DNA from: Fluoribacter dumoffii NY 23
GTDB taxonomy: Bacteria; Pseudomonadota; Gammaproteobacteria; Legionellales; Legionellaceae
NCBI RefSeq assembly: GCF_000236165.1
Contig: NZ_CM001373.1
Location: 2,178,231 to 2,242,230 of the forward strand
Direction: 5' to 3'
DNA length: 64,000 nt
Both the position numbers and the translations under genes were made by a program. Under the pieces are notes generated by a model, which was not told where the DNA came from, ran no database searches, and saw only the letters and a list, made by a program, of their open reading frames with translations. Of the stretch, positions 53,701-61,924 are shown one piece after another (position 1 is the stretch's first letter; the number at the start of each line of letters is the position of its first letter).

Positions 53701-56700
53701 TTTACCAACGACTCGGTGAATTAAGTGCCCTTAATGAGCTTAGTCCACAACAATGGGACGAGTTAAAAAGACAGTTCACCGCACTTAAAATTATATTTGA
53801 ATACATCCAGCAGGATGAAGCACAGCCTGATGTACTCTTAACTTTGGATAAATTATTCAAAGAAAAACGAGAATACACTACGAATCCTTTCAAATTGGCC
53901 ATCTCCAAAGTCAAACCAAGAAAAGAAAACCTTGATGATTTTGTGGGCAGCTTGGGTTTCGCTGTGTTAAATGCCGCCTTCGACAACCTTCCAGCAGAGT
54001 ATTATGGCGATAATGGCAATGGCGCTTATTCTCGAGAAATTAACCAACTATTGGAAGCGATTAGTGCTTTAGCTAAAACCTATGAAAAACCGAAAAATGG
54101 GATCGTTGACCTGACCCAAGAGCGAAAAGTTCCCACGACAGAGGAATATGAAAAAGCCCGAGAACAAGTTCTTCAATTGATTCCCCAACACGTTCCTTTT
54201 TTTATTAACACGACAAAGTCACTTAGAGTTCGGATTGAAAATCTGAGTAAAGATTTTCAACGTTTACAAAATCATTATCAATTAAGAACTCCCGAGTTTG
54301 AGGAATTAACAACGCGCTTGGCTGAGTTAAAATCAGAGTGCAACAAACAAGATGATGTATTGAATAATCAATTGCTGGATAAAGTGGAACAACAAATCCA
54401 TAAAGTGGATTCGAATAAGCCGGATTCCTCAGTCACCCAATATAGCAAATCCCTGGAAAATATTTTAAGGATTAACGCCATCAAATCCGGAGCTTCGCAA
54501 GCAATCCTGGATGAAATTGATTATTATGAATCAGGAGCTGAAAGGAAGGAACCCAAAGATACCAGCTCTCTTCCTAAACGTCCAAAACTCATTGTTTTTG
54601 ATATTGATGAGGTTCTCATTGATGTGGAGGCAAATAAGCTTCAACGAGCAAGAGAACTGGTTAATGTCCTGAAATTCGCAGAACAAAAACAAATAGAAGT
54701 GGTACTCACTACTTCTCATGGCCGCTCTCTGGATATTGAAAAACAAACCTCTATCGCAAAATTAATAAGTATTATCGCGTCAGAATCAGGGATTGATATC
54801 ACTCACAAGATAAACTATCTAAATACACTCCCTTTACGGCAAGAAAAAGAAAGAATTGCCAGCTATTTACAAGACAAAATTTCTTCATTGCAAAAAGAAG
54901 TAGAGCGCTTAAAAGAGCAGGCTAATGGAGATCAGAAAAAATTAGAAATTGTTAAGAACTTACAAGCGAAAATTGATTCCTTTGTCGAGAAAGCAATTAT
55001 CGTTAAATTAACCTCTGATAAATTCCTGAATTTGGAAGTCGTCCGCCGTTCTCATCCGTTTAAAGATATGAATAATTATTATCAAGCGGTTGAAGGCGGG
55101 GTCTTAAAGGATTTTAAAAACCCTGAATTAACAAAAAATATAGGAATTAGTGACTTTCAGGAAAAAAGGGAAATTTGGCTTGAGTTATTTAAACTGGCCA
55201 AAGTTCTCATGGAATCGAAAGCGCTTAGAAATCCTAAACCTTCATTACAAACGATATTAAAAGATATTGTTTTTGATGCGCATAACCCGGAACTTTTGCA
55301 GAAGAAATACGGTGATCTTCATCAATATATTGAAGCATTGAGAAGGATCGGTGAACTCAAGAAATACTTTACAGAGAATGGGGCGCAAATCGAATCCTTT
55401 TATCAAAGCCGCCTTGCTGAGCACAAATTAATGTATGAGCAAGAAGCCGTTTTGCATGAAGATGAAATAGTATTTTTTGAATCCAGCCAAGATGTGTTCG
55501 ATCAAGCACATCAACACACTAATTATCGGCCAATTAAGCTCAGTGATTCCAGTAAAAACTCCCTGGCGTACATGGTCGATTTAAATTATGAAATGGGGCT
55601 TTATAACGGGGTCATCGCTTATTTAAACGAAGACAAAGAACATGCCCCCAAAGCCTACGGTCCAAAAGCCATCAACAAAACCCTGGAATCTTACTTAAGT
55701 AGTATTCCCAATTTTGCGAAATACGAATTCCAGCACTCCCCTATTGTATTGCACGTAAAAATATCAACTCTGTTGGGCAAACTACCCGAGTTAAATGCAA
55801 AAGAAGCCGTACAACAACGGTATAAAGCGCAGTTTATGGAAGCTGCCTCAACGCGATTCAATCAACTCCCTAAAGAATTGCAGGATGATTTTGTCACCAC
55901 TTATTATCGTAATACCCGTGAGGCGCTCGAAGCAATTAATCAAAAGTTGGCAAGTTTAATATCTTCCCCACCTGGTCTGGTTCAGTTTCAGGATGAGCTC
56001 ACAAAGCTGCAGGAACAACTCAATAAAATTATCGAGCAGGATGAGAAGTTTTCACAAAGGATTTCACCAACATTCCTCGGTTCTGAAGCGAAGCTCATGG
56101 GCTCAATGATTGAAAAAATACTGTCAGGAAATATTGATGTATTACAGGTAGATGCCAATCACGTCCGATTTAAAGAAGAGCATGAGAAAATTCGCACTAT
56201 GGTCTATGCGGAATCAATGGCAAATAATCCGCATTTATATTTGAAAGCGATTCATCCAGCTCTAAGTGAAATGGATCTTTTTGATAAGAACTTTATCACG
56301 GAACAATATACTTTTTATGTGACGCAACAGCTGGAAAAGATCATTACTCGTTATATCAATGCCGGATCGCAAGATCAAGTAGTACCGTCATTGAGTTCGA
56401 TTACCGATTTCTTCAAGAAAATCCTCATCTCCCTTGATCCTGAGCAAAACAAGGAAATTTTTAAAACCTATCGTTTATTGCCTCTTGGAAGAAGCCTGTG
56501 TGATGATTTGGCAAAAGTAGTCCCCTTCCAAAACATGGTAAACCATTTAAATGGCGAGCCTGAGGATGGATCCAACGAAGTGATTGCTGAGCTGTTAAAT
56601 CAAATTGCCTCTCACGCAAGTAAAATTGAATCATCCGAAGAATTTAAAGCAAAACTCTTTTTGGATAAGGCAGAACACTATCTTCGTGCTAAAGATTGGA

Positions 56701-57011
56701 ATGTTGGATTTCAATGGAACACCCATACAATTACCTTCGAGGGTCAAGAAAAGAAAATTCCGAAAACTGTAGCAAAACAACTGGAAATTATCAGACAGGC
56801 TCGACTTAATAATAAATATCTGGATGCGAAAGAAATATTTTTACGCGTAGGTCGCGAAAAAGAGCTTTCCTGGAGATCATCAAGCCCTGCAAGAAAATAT
56901 TATTCTTTATTTAAAGAAGGTCCATGCGACAGTGAAAGCAAACAAGAGACACGTTTGGAAAGCGATCTCGATAAAGAATTTTCAAAGCTTTCTGCAATTA
57001 AAAAACCATAG
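50742..57011 (+). CDS. Giant multi-domain putative effector: CE-clan cysteine protease, PTP-like and HAD-like domains
   Basis: 2089 residues from ATG 50742 (GGGGA 8 bases upstream; ATG 50712 would add ten residues). Residues ~120-270 form a CE-clan (Ulp1/YopJ-like) protease: H172 in GHWRGIY, D194 in LFDPYGP, Q233 and C239 in PQRDIYACGDFTC. Residues ~520-695 resemble the YopH/SptP tyrosine phosphatase: D648 in PIQDQ matches WPD, and the P-loop reads H678-C679-RDGKKY-S, with Tyr685 where the essential Arg should be. Residues ~1283-1600 are HAD-like: IVFDIDEVL (D1287, D1289), VVLTTSHGR, and VFFESSQD in place of the acidic motif. Long helices link them. The tail (ESKQETRLESDLDKEFSKL) is an E-block Dot/Icm signal. 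Confidence 0.75.
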   Translation: MALSPEYRAKSLNELIKRCKTKLNEKKKQLLEALNNLAAQENVPLGFQSSEVIALIDKTLDTPFDDSTLPEVANSIYSKIQEQSERDTYENQRRTRANGYFDSRRIHQRSLQDQLQDHDVMALMPISNGNIDVLPPANRHDQIALALTQDALDAALKNKEIKHIFIPVGPGHWRGIYLTKPDVDTQKYQLELFDPYGPGGATAIEDFALSLLKKCGINKDKITITTTGPTYPQRDIYACGDFTCAYSNKKMKQLGGSLGSYNEHYINVLDTQGNKKDILRHTSREITKILAESQRIVSPQERVMEEPEELGQLSFTESEKREFLIRLGKLFADPDKIDKAVFDREIAQIKSTFGTLKSASLRELDAYGVFNADGSINKVVASYFEIKFDEKQIKKRQEAYGLKHLSLREMLVFEAVISAVIKDLVSENEKKQQRLQDELYALIKSSSNAPSKKREIEAQLDYLKSHPPGRGLAKECFLEFGKASKDLKLKNPLSMELTGLAKQIIGMGYYKYQDINISISSGPYTARSLIPAQTPELYESQRDIARYLSNILSNNVSHVFAVGRVYPYSLPQKAGDSKEGKQDEIAAADFINYFIPDAHGRVMLPDIPELKGIHITSRPVQKTGRFITYEITINGSSPIQVHHLPIQDQLPLKLTPEELAHVKNTGMQTLPGQNIHAHCRDGKKYSTQLAYLLASENPKYRQQNHEQLIAQMSAENSSPVSLDEEKLDLYVLYGILLKQEIDNYFQQMGTSKKLVHAEHKELFELMEKHQELSSIPPHQLEEWVATVAQNPLVSAPTKSLLTSIKSSGDFLLHAFREQWDLDRLELFFDLAARKGEYQAIRAELAKASPRYVQQAQEIPTKQMRYESLFVARLQDAYLKNWQGLSKDDLIVCGEVKLNVSETLNGILDAFTHYDPKKFKKTTFDNLRIEYQHCKKRLALLDKIDNVDYGLPDAELRQRSELIEQFLTLGYDHFEVEPSRIILKMHWIYQRLGELSALNELSPQQWDELKRQFTALKIIFEYIQQDEAQPDVLLTLDKLFKEKREYTTNPFKLAISKVKPRKENLDDFVGSLGFAVLNAAFDNLPAEYYGDNGNGAYSREINQLLEAISALAKTYEKPKNGIVDLTQERKVPTTEEYEKAREQVLQLIPQHVPFFINTTKSLRVRIENLSKDFQRLQNHYQLRTPEFEELTTRLAELKSECNKQDDVLNNQLLDKVEQQIHKVDSNKPDSSVTQYSKSLENILRINAIKSGASQAILDEIDYYESGAERKEPKDTSSLPKRPKLIVFDIDEVLIDVEANKLQRARELVNVLKFAEQKQIEVVLTTSHGRSLDIEKQTSIAKLISIIASESGIDITHKINYLNTLPLRQEKERIASYLQDKISSLQKEVERLKEQANGDQKKLEIVKNLQAKIDSFVEKAIIVKLTSDKFLNLEVVRRSHPFKDMNNYYQAVEGGVLKDFKNPELTKNIGISDFQEKREIWLELFKLAKVLMESKALRNPKPSLQTILKDIVFDAHNPELLQKKYGDLHQYIEALRRIGELKKYFTENGAQIESFYQSRLAEHKLMYEQEAVLHEDEIVFFESSQDVFDQAHQHTNYRPIKLSDSSKNSLAYMVDLNYEMGLYNGVIAYLNEDKEHAPKAYGPKAINKTLESYLSSIPNFAKYEFQHSPIVLHVKISTLLGKLPELNAKEAVQQRYKAQFMEAASTRFNQLPKELQDDFVTTYYRNTREALEAINQKLASLISSPPGLVQFQDELTKLQEQLNKIIEQDEKFSQRISPTFLGSEAKLMGSMIEKILSGNIDVLQVDANHVRFKEEHEKIRTMVYAESMANNPHLYLKAIHPALSEMDLFDKNFITEQYTFYVTQQLEKIITRYINAGSQDQVVPSLSSITDFFKKILISLDPEQNKEIFKTYRLLPLGRSLCDDLAKVVPFQNMVNHLNGEPEDGSNEVIAELLNQIASHASKIESSEEFKAKLFLDKAEHYLRAKDWNVGFQWNTHTITFEGQEKKIPKTVAKQLEIIRQARLNNKYLDAKEIFLRVGREKELSWRSSSPARKYYSLFKEGPCDSESKQETRLESDLDKEFSKLSAIKKP

Positions 57012-57028
57012 AACAGAAGTTAATTGAA

Positions 57029-57064
57029 GTATTAAAAAGCAATGCAAAAATTGCTTTTTAATAC
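57029..57064 (+). terminator. Terminator of the giant effector gene
   Basis: A 14-bp perfect stem, GTATTAAAAAGCAA and its complement (8-base loop), starts 18 bp after the stop codon. Its right arm overlaps the PmrA-like box of the next gene. Confidence 0.8.
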
Positions 57065-57076
57065 TTTCTTAATCTT
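57057..57076 (+). promoter_or_regulatory. PmrA box upstream of the 57133 gene
   Basis: TTTAATACT-TT-CTTAATCTT matches the Legionella PmrA consensus cTTAATatT-N2-cTTAATatT with the exact 11-bp half-site period. A -10 element TATAAT lies at 57084-57089, so the box overlaps the -35 region as expected for a response-regulator activated promoter. Confidence 0.75.
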
Positions 57077-57132
57077 ATTTCCATATAATACTGGTCAAAT
57101 TTCAACCCTATTGTATTAATTGGAGTTAGACT

Positions 57133-58008
57133 TTGAAAAGGCCGGCAGAGAAAAATAAGTACGAACAGCACTATTACAAAGAGGTTAAGAGGAAAATTGC
57201 TCCCATAGAAGATGAAGACGAGCAAAAAAAAATTGATAAATTTCTGCAGAGATACTCAACTACCCCTCCATCTACATCGCGTGAATCAGGTTATTCAGCT
57301 TATCTGTTTAAGGGAAAAAACGTTGCGATAAATCCATCCATGGTAAAAAAACAAAAGATCAATAAAGATCGTTATCTTATCTCAAGGGTTCCTGAAGCCC
57401 CGAAACTCCCAGTCTCGTGCCTGGCTTCGGCAGAACATGTGGTTGCCATGCAAGATGAAGTGACCGATTTTAAATCCGAAAGTAAACCCGCCACAAAAAA
57501 GAAAGTGATGTATCGAATCCCACTATCTTGCGGGAAGAGAACAATGAGCATCCAAAAAGAAAAGAAAGCGCTATTAGAACTCCTGCAAAAGCATGACGGA
57601 ATTTTAAATGCGGATAATCTTCAAATTATTTATAACAGGAAAAAACGGATTTTGGAAATCATGGTGAGCACCCAGGTTGCCGATATTCAATTGCTTATTC
57701 GGGCTTTGAACAGTACAAAACGCTATAAAATTGTTAATTGTAATTTTGAAGACATCCACTTAAATGAAGGAGTTTGCCTGGTAAAGAAAGATGCCTCCAA
57801 TCCAATCCATGCCCTGGTTAATATTGCAGACTCCAGTTCTGAAAAAGGATTTCTGGAGAGAGATGCAGGCACCACCTCCGGACGCACTACCGGAACATAT
57901 CAGGATAGCAACTGGACATTTAATTTCTTTCCTAATCTAAAAGACATGCGGGAAAGAAGTGGATATACGCAAGAAACTTATGCCATAAAAATTTTTAATG
58001 GAAACTAA
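57133..58008 (+). CDS. Unknown protein, probable PmrA-regulated effector
   Basis: A 291-residue protein with a TTG start at 57133. GGAG lies 7 bases upstream, a stop codon (TAG) lies two codons upstream in frame, and no ATG occurs before residue ~69, so TTG is the credible start. The N-terminal ~60 residues are basic and disordered (KRPAEKNKYEQHYYKEVKRKI). A mixed alpha/beta domain follows at ~140-260 (EKKALLELLQKHDGILNADNLQIIYNR; ILEIMVSTQVADIQLLIRAL). No family is recognised. The strong PmrA box makes a Dot/Icm effector the best guess. A possible hairpin AGTTTTA/TAAAACT follows the stop. Confidence 0.6.
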   Translation: MKRPAEKNKYEQHYYKEVKRKIAPIEDEDEQKKIDKFLQRYSTTPPSTSRESGYSAYLFKGKNVAINPSMVKKQKINKDRYLISRVPEAPKLPVSCLASAEHVVAMQDEVTDFKSESKPATKKKVMYRIPLSCGKRTMSIQKEKKALLELLQKHDGILNADNLQIIYNRKKRILEIMVSTQVADIQLLIRALNSTKRYKIVNCNFEDIHLNEGVCLVKKDASNPIHALVNIADSSSEKGFLERDAGTTSGRTTGTYQDSNWTFNFFPNLKDMRERSGYTQETYAIKIFNGN

Positions 58009-58589
58009 AGTAGTTTTAATTTCAATTATAAAACTCCCTATTGGCAATTGGGAAATTGATGCTCTTGTCGTGAAAATTCCCAGTACACATTTAGCGTAAA
58101 ACTACATTAACTATCCCTTAAAAGGTGAATCAAAAAACCCGAAGTTTGACCGAGGTCGCAATAGAAGCATGAACAGCTTACAATTCGCTCATTGATTCAT
58201 AGCTTGATTTGCTCAAAGTAAATCTCGGGTTAACGGAGTTCCTCTTTTGATTGTACTTATTGAGAGATAGGGACATTTCATCTACCGTTTGAGAGAATTG
58301 GCTACAAACTGGTTTCGGATGTTTTATATCAGCACTGAGATTTCCAGCCCAAAATAGAGGAAAGAGATATCTTTAAAGACAGCTTTCACTATCAATAATT
58401 TCAATTGGAGGATACTTACTCGGGTTTGTTTACAATTATATCTTCTTACCTTTTTCTTTTTTTGGAAAAAAGCAGTTTCAAAAATAGCACATTCTCTTAC
58501 GACATCAATGTGTGTAAAATACATACATTCGGTATATTTTTATGCCGTTTTATTTTTAAATAACATATTATATATAGAGAGAAAATATC
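58009..58589. other. 581-bp intergenic stretch
   Basis: No convincing gene is present; short frames on the minus strand lack coding character. It begins with the AGTTTTA/TAAAACT hairpin (~58014-58037) and ends with an AT-rich promoter-like stretch (TATTATATATAGAGAG) before the F-box gene. Confidence 0.5.
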
Positions 58590-59204
58590 ATGTCTTTTAC
58601 AAAGTTACCGGTGGAGCTACAAGCTTTAATCCTATCGAATCTTGATTCTTCAGATTTACAAAAAACGGCTCAGGTTTCAAAAATAACAAGACACCAAAGT
58701 AAAGAGTTATTAAGTACGCTTCATGCAGGTCATCAAGAAGTTAAAACATTACCGGATACATCTCATTACTACGCAGTGGGTGGGAAAGTACTGGTGTCTC
58801 AACCAACAAACATCTGGGATAAAGGGTTTCCTTATCAAAAAGAGCGGAAGTCGATTCCTGAGAATGAAATAAAAAATGCTATACCCAAACAAGGCACAAT
58901 GAAATTGTTCCGCACACAAAAAGAAGCACAAGAGTATGCAAGATGCACCTTAGAACAAAGTCACGCTACTATTGACCGTATGGCGGCTGTTTTTCAAGTG
59001 CAATTAAAAGAAACAACAGTAAGCCCTATTGTCAAAGAAGAAATCACGCCAGCTTTACATCGTATCTATCGAATGGGGCCTAGCAAAAAACCAATTGAAT
59101 ATGTACAGGCAGACGTTAAAAATCTTGAGTTCGTTTCAGGTCAAGTTTCTGACTATCCTGCTATATCATTACAAAATAAGAACGAAGCATGTTACCTCAT
59201 GTAA
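58590..59204 (+). CDS. F-box protein with C-terminal CaaX box, putative effector
   Basis: A 204-residue protein. Residues 1-42 form an F-box: FTKLPVELQALILSNLDSSDLQKTAQVSK, with the LPxEL...ILSxLdxxDL pattern that binds Skp1. A middle domain (~55-190) lacks known motifs and presumably binds the substrate. The last four residues are CYLM. This is a CaaX box, and Met at the end favours farnesylation by the host. F-box plus CaaX is the pairing known from Legionella AnkB, which is prenylated and recruits the SCF1 ubiquitin ligase to the vacuole. Here the ankyrin repeats are replaced by another domain. The ATG follows AGAGAGAAAATATC. Confidence 0.75.
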   Translation: MSFTKLPVELQALILSNLDSSDLQKTAQVSKITRHQSKELLSTLHAGHQEVKTLPDTSHYYAVGGKVLVSQPTNIWDKGFPYQKERKSIPENEIKNAIPKQGTMKLFRTQKEAQEYARCTLEQSHATIDRMAAVFQVQLKETTVSPIVKEEITPALHRIYRMGPSKKPIEYVQADVKNLEFVSGQVSDYPAISLQNKNEACYLM

Positions 59205-59249
59205 AGTTTAATGGAACTCAGTTTAAAAATAAAAACATCTCATCTACCT

Positions 59250-59268
59250 CCCGCGGCTTGTCCGCGGG
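59250..59268. repeat. CCCGCGG-N5-CCGCGGG hairpin of a dispersed family
   Basis: A perfect 7-bp stem around CTTGT is followed by GATCC. A diverged relative (CCCACTGCTTGTCAGCGGGATCC) lies at 11473-11495. GC-rich against an AT-rich background. It may help terminate the F-box gene 46 bp upstream. Confidence 0.7.
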
Positions 59269-59468
59269 ATCCCTCTGATTCACACGGGTACCTGGCTCTT
59301 TGGACCCGGCGGACTAGCCGCAAAAGTTACCAGATGCAAATGAGCTTAAACAGATTAGGATCCCCGATTATTTGGCTAATTTTAGATTGAATACCAATAA
59401 ATCAAGGAGGGATTTGATCAGACTTAATGCATGCTAATCAATAAGTGCAGACCTACTGTTCAATACCA

Positions 59469-59867
59469 CTATGATACGTTCTTGTATATTCCAACAGCAA
59501 GTAATAGCCAGCCAAAGATAAAGCAAACTCCACCAAATGGAGTTACGACTCCGATTGCTTTAATTTGCATCAAGCTCAATAGGTAGAGACTACCTGAAAA
59601 AAGCAGGATGCCCGCAATAAATAACCATCCTGATACTTGCAGAATTCTTGTATTAGATTGCCAAAGAATCAACCCAACGAATAATAAAGCCAGACTATGG
59701 ATAAATTGATAAAAAATACCCGTTTGGAAAATATGCATTTGGTAGTCGCTAAATTGTGTCCGCAAAGCATGAGCTGCAAAAGCACCTAAAATTGTGGCTG
59801 TCATTGCGTAAAATATACCTATTAGCATAAACCATTTAAACCTTCTTGATTGAGAAGTAGAACGAAG
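59469..59867 (-). CDS. DUF423/TMEM256-family small membrane protein (YgdD-like)
   Basis: About 132 residues from ATG 59867 (AGGATGG upstream); the open frame continues 46 codons further upstream without homology. Four hydrophobic helices are visible. The family signature is clear: ATILGAFAAHALRTQFSDYQMHIFQTGIFYQFIHSLALLFVGLI, then AGILLFSGSLYLL and GVVTPFGGVCFIFGWLLL. DUF423 proteins (YgdD in E. coli, TMEM256 in animals) are inner-membrane proteins of unknown function. Length is typical. No operon partner. Confidence 0.85.
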   Translation of the reverse strand, partial: LRSTSQSRRFKWFMLIGIFYAMTATILGAFAAHALRTQFSDYQMHIFQTGIFYQFIHSLALLFVGLILWQSNTRILQVSGWLFIAGILLFSGSLYLLSLMQIKAIGVVTPFGGVCFIFGWLLLAVGIYKNVS

Positions 59868-60015
59868 CATTTGCCATCCTATTATTACAAAAATGCACCC
59901 TTTCATCTGACAGATAATATCGGATTCAGACATAAATGTGAGTACTGCGTTACCAAAAAATAGAGGAACGTCCAGATCATTGTGATGTAACAGCACCCGG
60001 AACAATGAGTTGAAC

Positions 60016-60137
60016 GCAAGCGTAGACTAAGCTGTAAACCCCAGCGTCCGCTCTTGACGTTACCTCGAGAAACCATATTAACTCAAAGTTTATTCATCGG
60101 AGCCCTTGCCGGGCTTTTCAGCTCAGCCTACGCTTGC
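60016..60137. mobile_element. MITE-like element, full copy
   Basis: The 10-bp terminal inverted repeats GCAAGCGTAG (60016-60025) and CTACGCTTGC (60128-60137) bound a 122-bp element. Its interior carries CCCAGCGTCCG, TTACCTCGA, TTTATTCATCGGAGC and a GGGCTTTTCAGC motif shared with copies at 60791, 61703 and 62797. No coding capacity, so any movement would need a transposase elsewhere. Target duplication is not obvious. Confidence 0.7.
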
Positions 60138-60171
60138 TATAACACCCAATGTAAAGCTTATCTTTGGATAA

Positions 60172-60693
60172 TTACATTCCTCTGACCAAGATGGAATCTG
60201 AATAGCATTTTTTCATCCCCTTGCTGTGCTTGATTACCGCCTTTTCATGAGACGAAACGCCTGTTTTGCATATAGGATCTACGGGAGATATTCCTAACAT
60301 ACAAAAGAAAGTTAGCGTACGATTGTTTTCTGCGATCTTGACAGTATCGCTGTTGCCAACTTTTCTTTCAACGTAATGGAATTTGAGGGGGTGATAATAC
60401 CCTGTAACATAAGCTTCTAAAGCTGCATCTCTAATTTTTCTACCTGCATACGGTCCATTATTAAAACGGTTTTTTACTCCGCTTTGTCCAAAAAAAAACG
60501 TACATTTGGGAGGTAAAGGAACCCTTGTTCCCGAGGGCATATGTTGGTTTGTCTCAGGTCGAAATCTGCTCCTGGATAAAAAAATAGAACCATCTGTTTT
60601 TAATCTTTCTCGCTCTTTAGATGTAAATGGATAGGTATACTCAGAAGGATTTTGATTGATAACTAATTTGGGCAATTTTCTTTTTAGCGGCAT
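60172..60693 (-). CDS. Basic protein of unknown function
   Basis: A 173-residue protein rich in Lys and Arg, with no signal peptide or membrane helix. Recognisable stretches are FTSKERERLKTDGSIFLSRS, PLPPKCTFFFGQSGVKNRFN, AGRKIRDAALEAYVTGYYHP and LGISPVDPICKTG. Four cysteines are dispersed. No family is assigned. It lies between two repeat copies, and its left end is 35 bp from the full MITE-like element. A substrate-modifying enzyme or effector is possible but not shown. Confidence 0.5.
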   Translation of the reverse strand: MPLKRKLPKLVINQNPSEYTYPFTSKERERLKTDGSIFLSRSRFRPETNQHMPSGTRVPLPPKCTFFFGQSGVKNRFNNGPYAGRKIRDAALEAYVTGYYHPLKFHYVERKVGNSDTVKIAENNRTLTFFCMLGISPVDPICKTGVSSHEKAVIKHSKGMKKCYSDSILVRGM

Positions 60694-60790
60694 ATTAGAT
60701 AACCTTTATTACAATTTGAGTTTGTGAAAGAGTCCAGTAGCGTTATTACTTTACATTGTGTTCTTTAAAAAAGAAATGATTACAAATCCA

Positions 60791-60846
60791 ACCCAGCGTC
60801 GAATCTTGAGCATTTGCGGAGCTTTTCAGCCCAACCTACGCCTGCT
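60791..60846. repeat. Internally deleted copy of the MITE-like element
   Basis: CCCAGCGTC is followed directly by CATTTGCGGAGCTTTTCAGCCCAACCTACGCCTGCT, so the central part of the element is missing. It lies in the 322-bp gap (60694-61015) before the first GIDE gene, which otherwise holds only AT-rich promoter sequence. Confidence 0.65.
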
Positions 60847-61015
60847 CATGTTGATTTTAATAATCTTTCATGTTTTTGTTAAATGGTATTATATAGACCA
60901 ACTACCCTATGAAAAAATGACGTTGCTCTAATAATTGATTTAAAAATAGTCATATACGACTTTGGATTGACGTGCGATAATATTAAGCACATTTGCTCAA
61001 AAATAGTCATTACAT

Positions 61016-61672
61016 ATGGTAATCATTATTATTTTATTATTATCCCTATTGCTAGTCGGTTCTTCAGTTAGTTATCTTATCAATAAAGTATTCTATTTTA
61101 ATCTTGCAAAGCACAACATTAAAATAAGTGAAGCAAAAGAGGGCTATGTTATTTTACGTGGTGTAATTAAAAAATTTGCTCCCTATATTATATCCCCTTT
61201 ATCAAAAAAACCTTGTTGCGGTTATTTATATTTAGTGATAGACAAACATGATTTAGATAAAATAGTACATATAGAAAGTAACATTGTAGATTTCTCTTTG
61301 TGTGATAAAACAGGACAATGCATAGTTCATCCCAAATCAGTGGGAACTTTTTATAATAATGCACAATGGCCTCCTTATATTCGATTTGGAGATTCCATCA
61401 GTCCATATAACTTAGATTCAAATCCAGGGAATAAACGCTATCGGCATATGGAATATAGACGGCAAGAAGGCGAAGAAATTTTTCTAAAAGGTTATTATCA
61501 AAGGGCAAGAGCTAATGCTAATGATTATCCAGAGCTAATAGGAACAATTTGCGGGAAGGAAGACAAGCCTTTAGAAATTATTCCCGCCTATGAAGGCCTC
61601 GAAATTGCAACTTCAAATCGCGACAGGTGGTTTGTTAAATTATTGCAGTTCTTCTACCATGCGATAACATAA
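61016..61672 (+). CDS. GIDE-domain membrane protein (copy 1)
   Basis: A 218-residue protein. One N-terminal transmembrane helix (VIIIILLLSLLLVGSSVSYLI) is followed by a GIDE domain, the fold of the mitochondrial E3 ligase MUL1 and of bacterial homologues. Evidence is YVILRGVIKKFAPYIISPLSKKPCCGYLYLV, FSLCDKTGQCIVHP, and RYRHMEYRRQEGEEIFLKGYYQR, matching the GxxxxxxSPLTxxPCxxY...DxTGxCxVxP...RYxExRxxxGxExYVxGxy pattern. There is no RING finger. In bacteria GIDE proteins are of unknown role. It shares roughly half its residues with the next gene, indicating a recent tandem duplication. Confidence 0.7.
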   Translation: MVIIIILLLSLLLVGSSVSYLINKVFYFNLAKHNIKISEAKEGYVILRGVIKKFAPYIISPLSKKPCCGYLYLVIDKHDLDKIVHIESNIVDFSLCDKTGQCIVHPKSVGTFYNNAQWPPYIRFGDSISPYNLDSNPGNKRYRHMEYRRQEGEEIFLKGYYQRARANANDYPELIGTICGKEDKPLEIIPAYEGLEIATSNRDRWFVKLLQFFYHAIT

Positions 61673-61702
61673 GAAATTATAAATAAAGCACAATCAATGA
61701 AT

Positions 61703-61830
61703 TAGCAAGTACTGAGCTGTAATGCCCAGCGTCCGATCTTGTCCTTACCTCGAAAAAAGATAATATCAACAAAAATAGCAGTTTATTCATCAGAGCATTT
61801 GCTGAGCTTTTCAGCTCAACCTAAGCTTTA
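61703..61830. repeat. Diverged copy of the MITE-like element
   Basis: It begins AGCAAGTACTGAGCTGTAATG, runs through CCCAGCGTCCG, TTACCTCGAA and TTTATTCATCAGAGCATTTGC, and ends in GCTTTTCAGCTCAACCTAAGC. It sits between the two GIDE genes. Confidence 0.7.
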
Positions 61831-61924
61831 TAAAGAAAAAAGCACAAGTTATGCCCCCGGCTTAAGATTATCCATTTAGAGCAAATAATGTTATACTCGA
61901 TGCTCGAACTATTTCATATTTAAA

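Noticed and set aside
59250..59345. Possible tRNA or small structured RNA
   Set aside because: GC-rich stems are present, but no acceptor, anticodon or T-loop pattern can be drawn; the stem belongs to a dispersed repeat.
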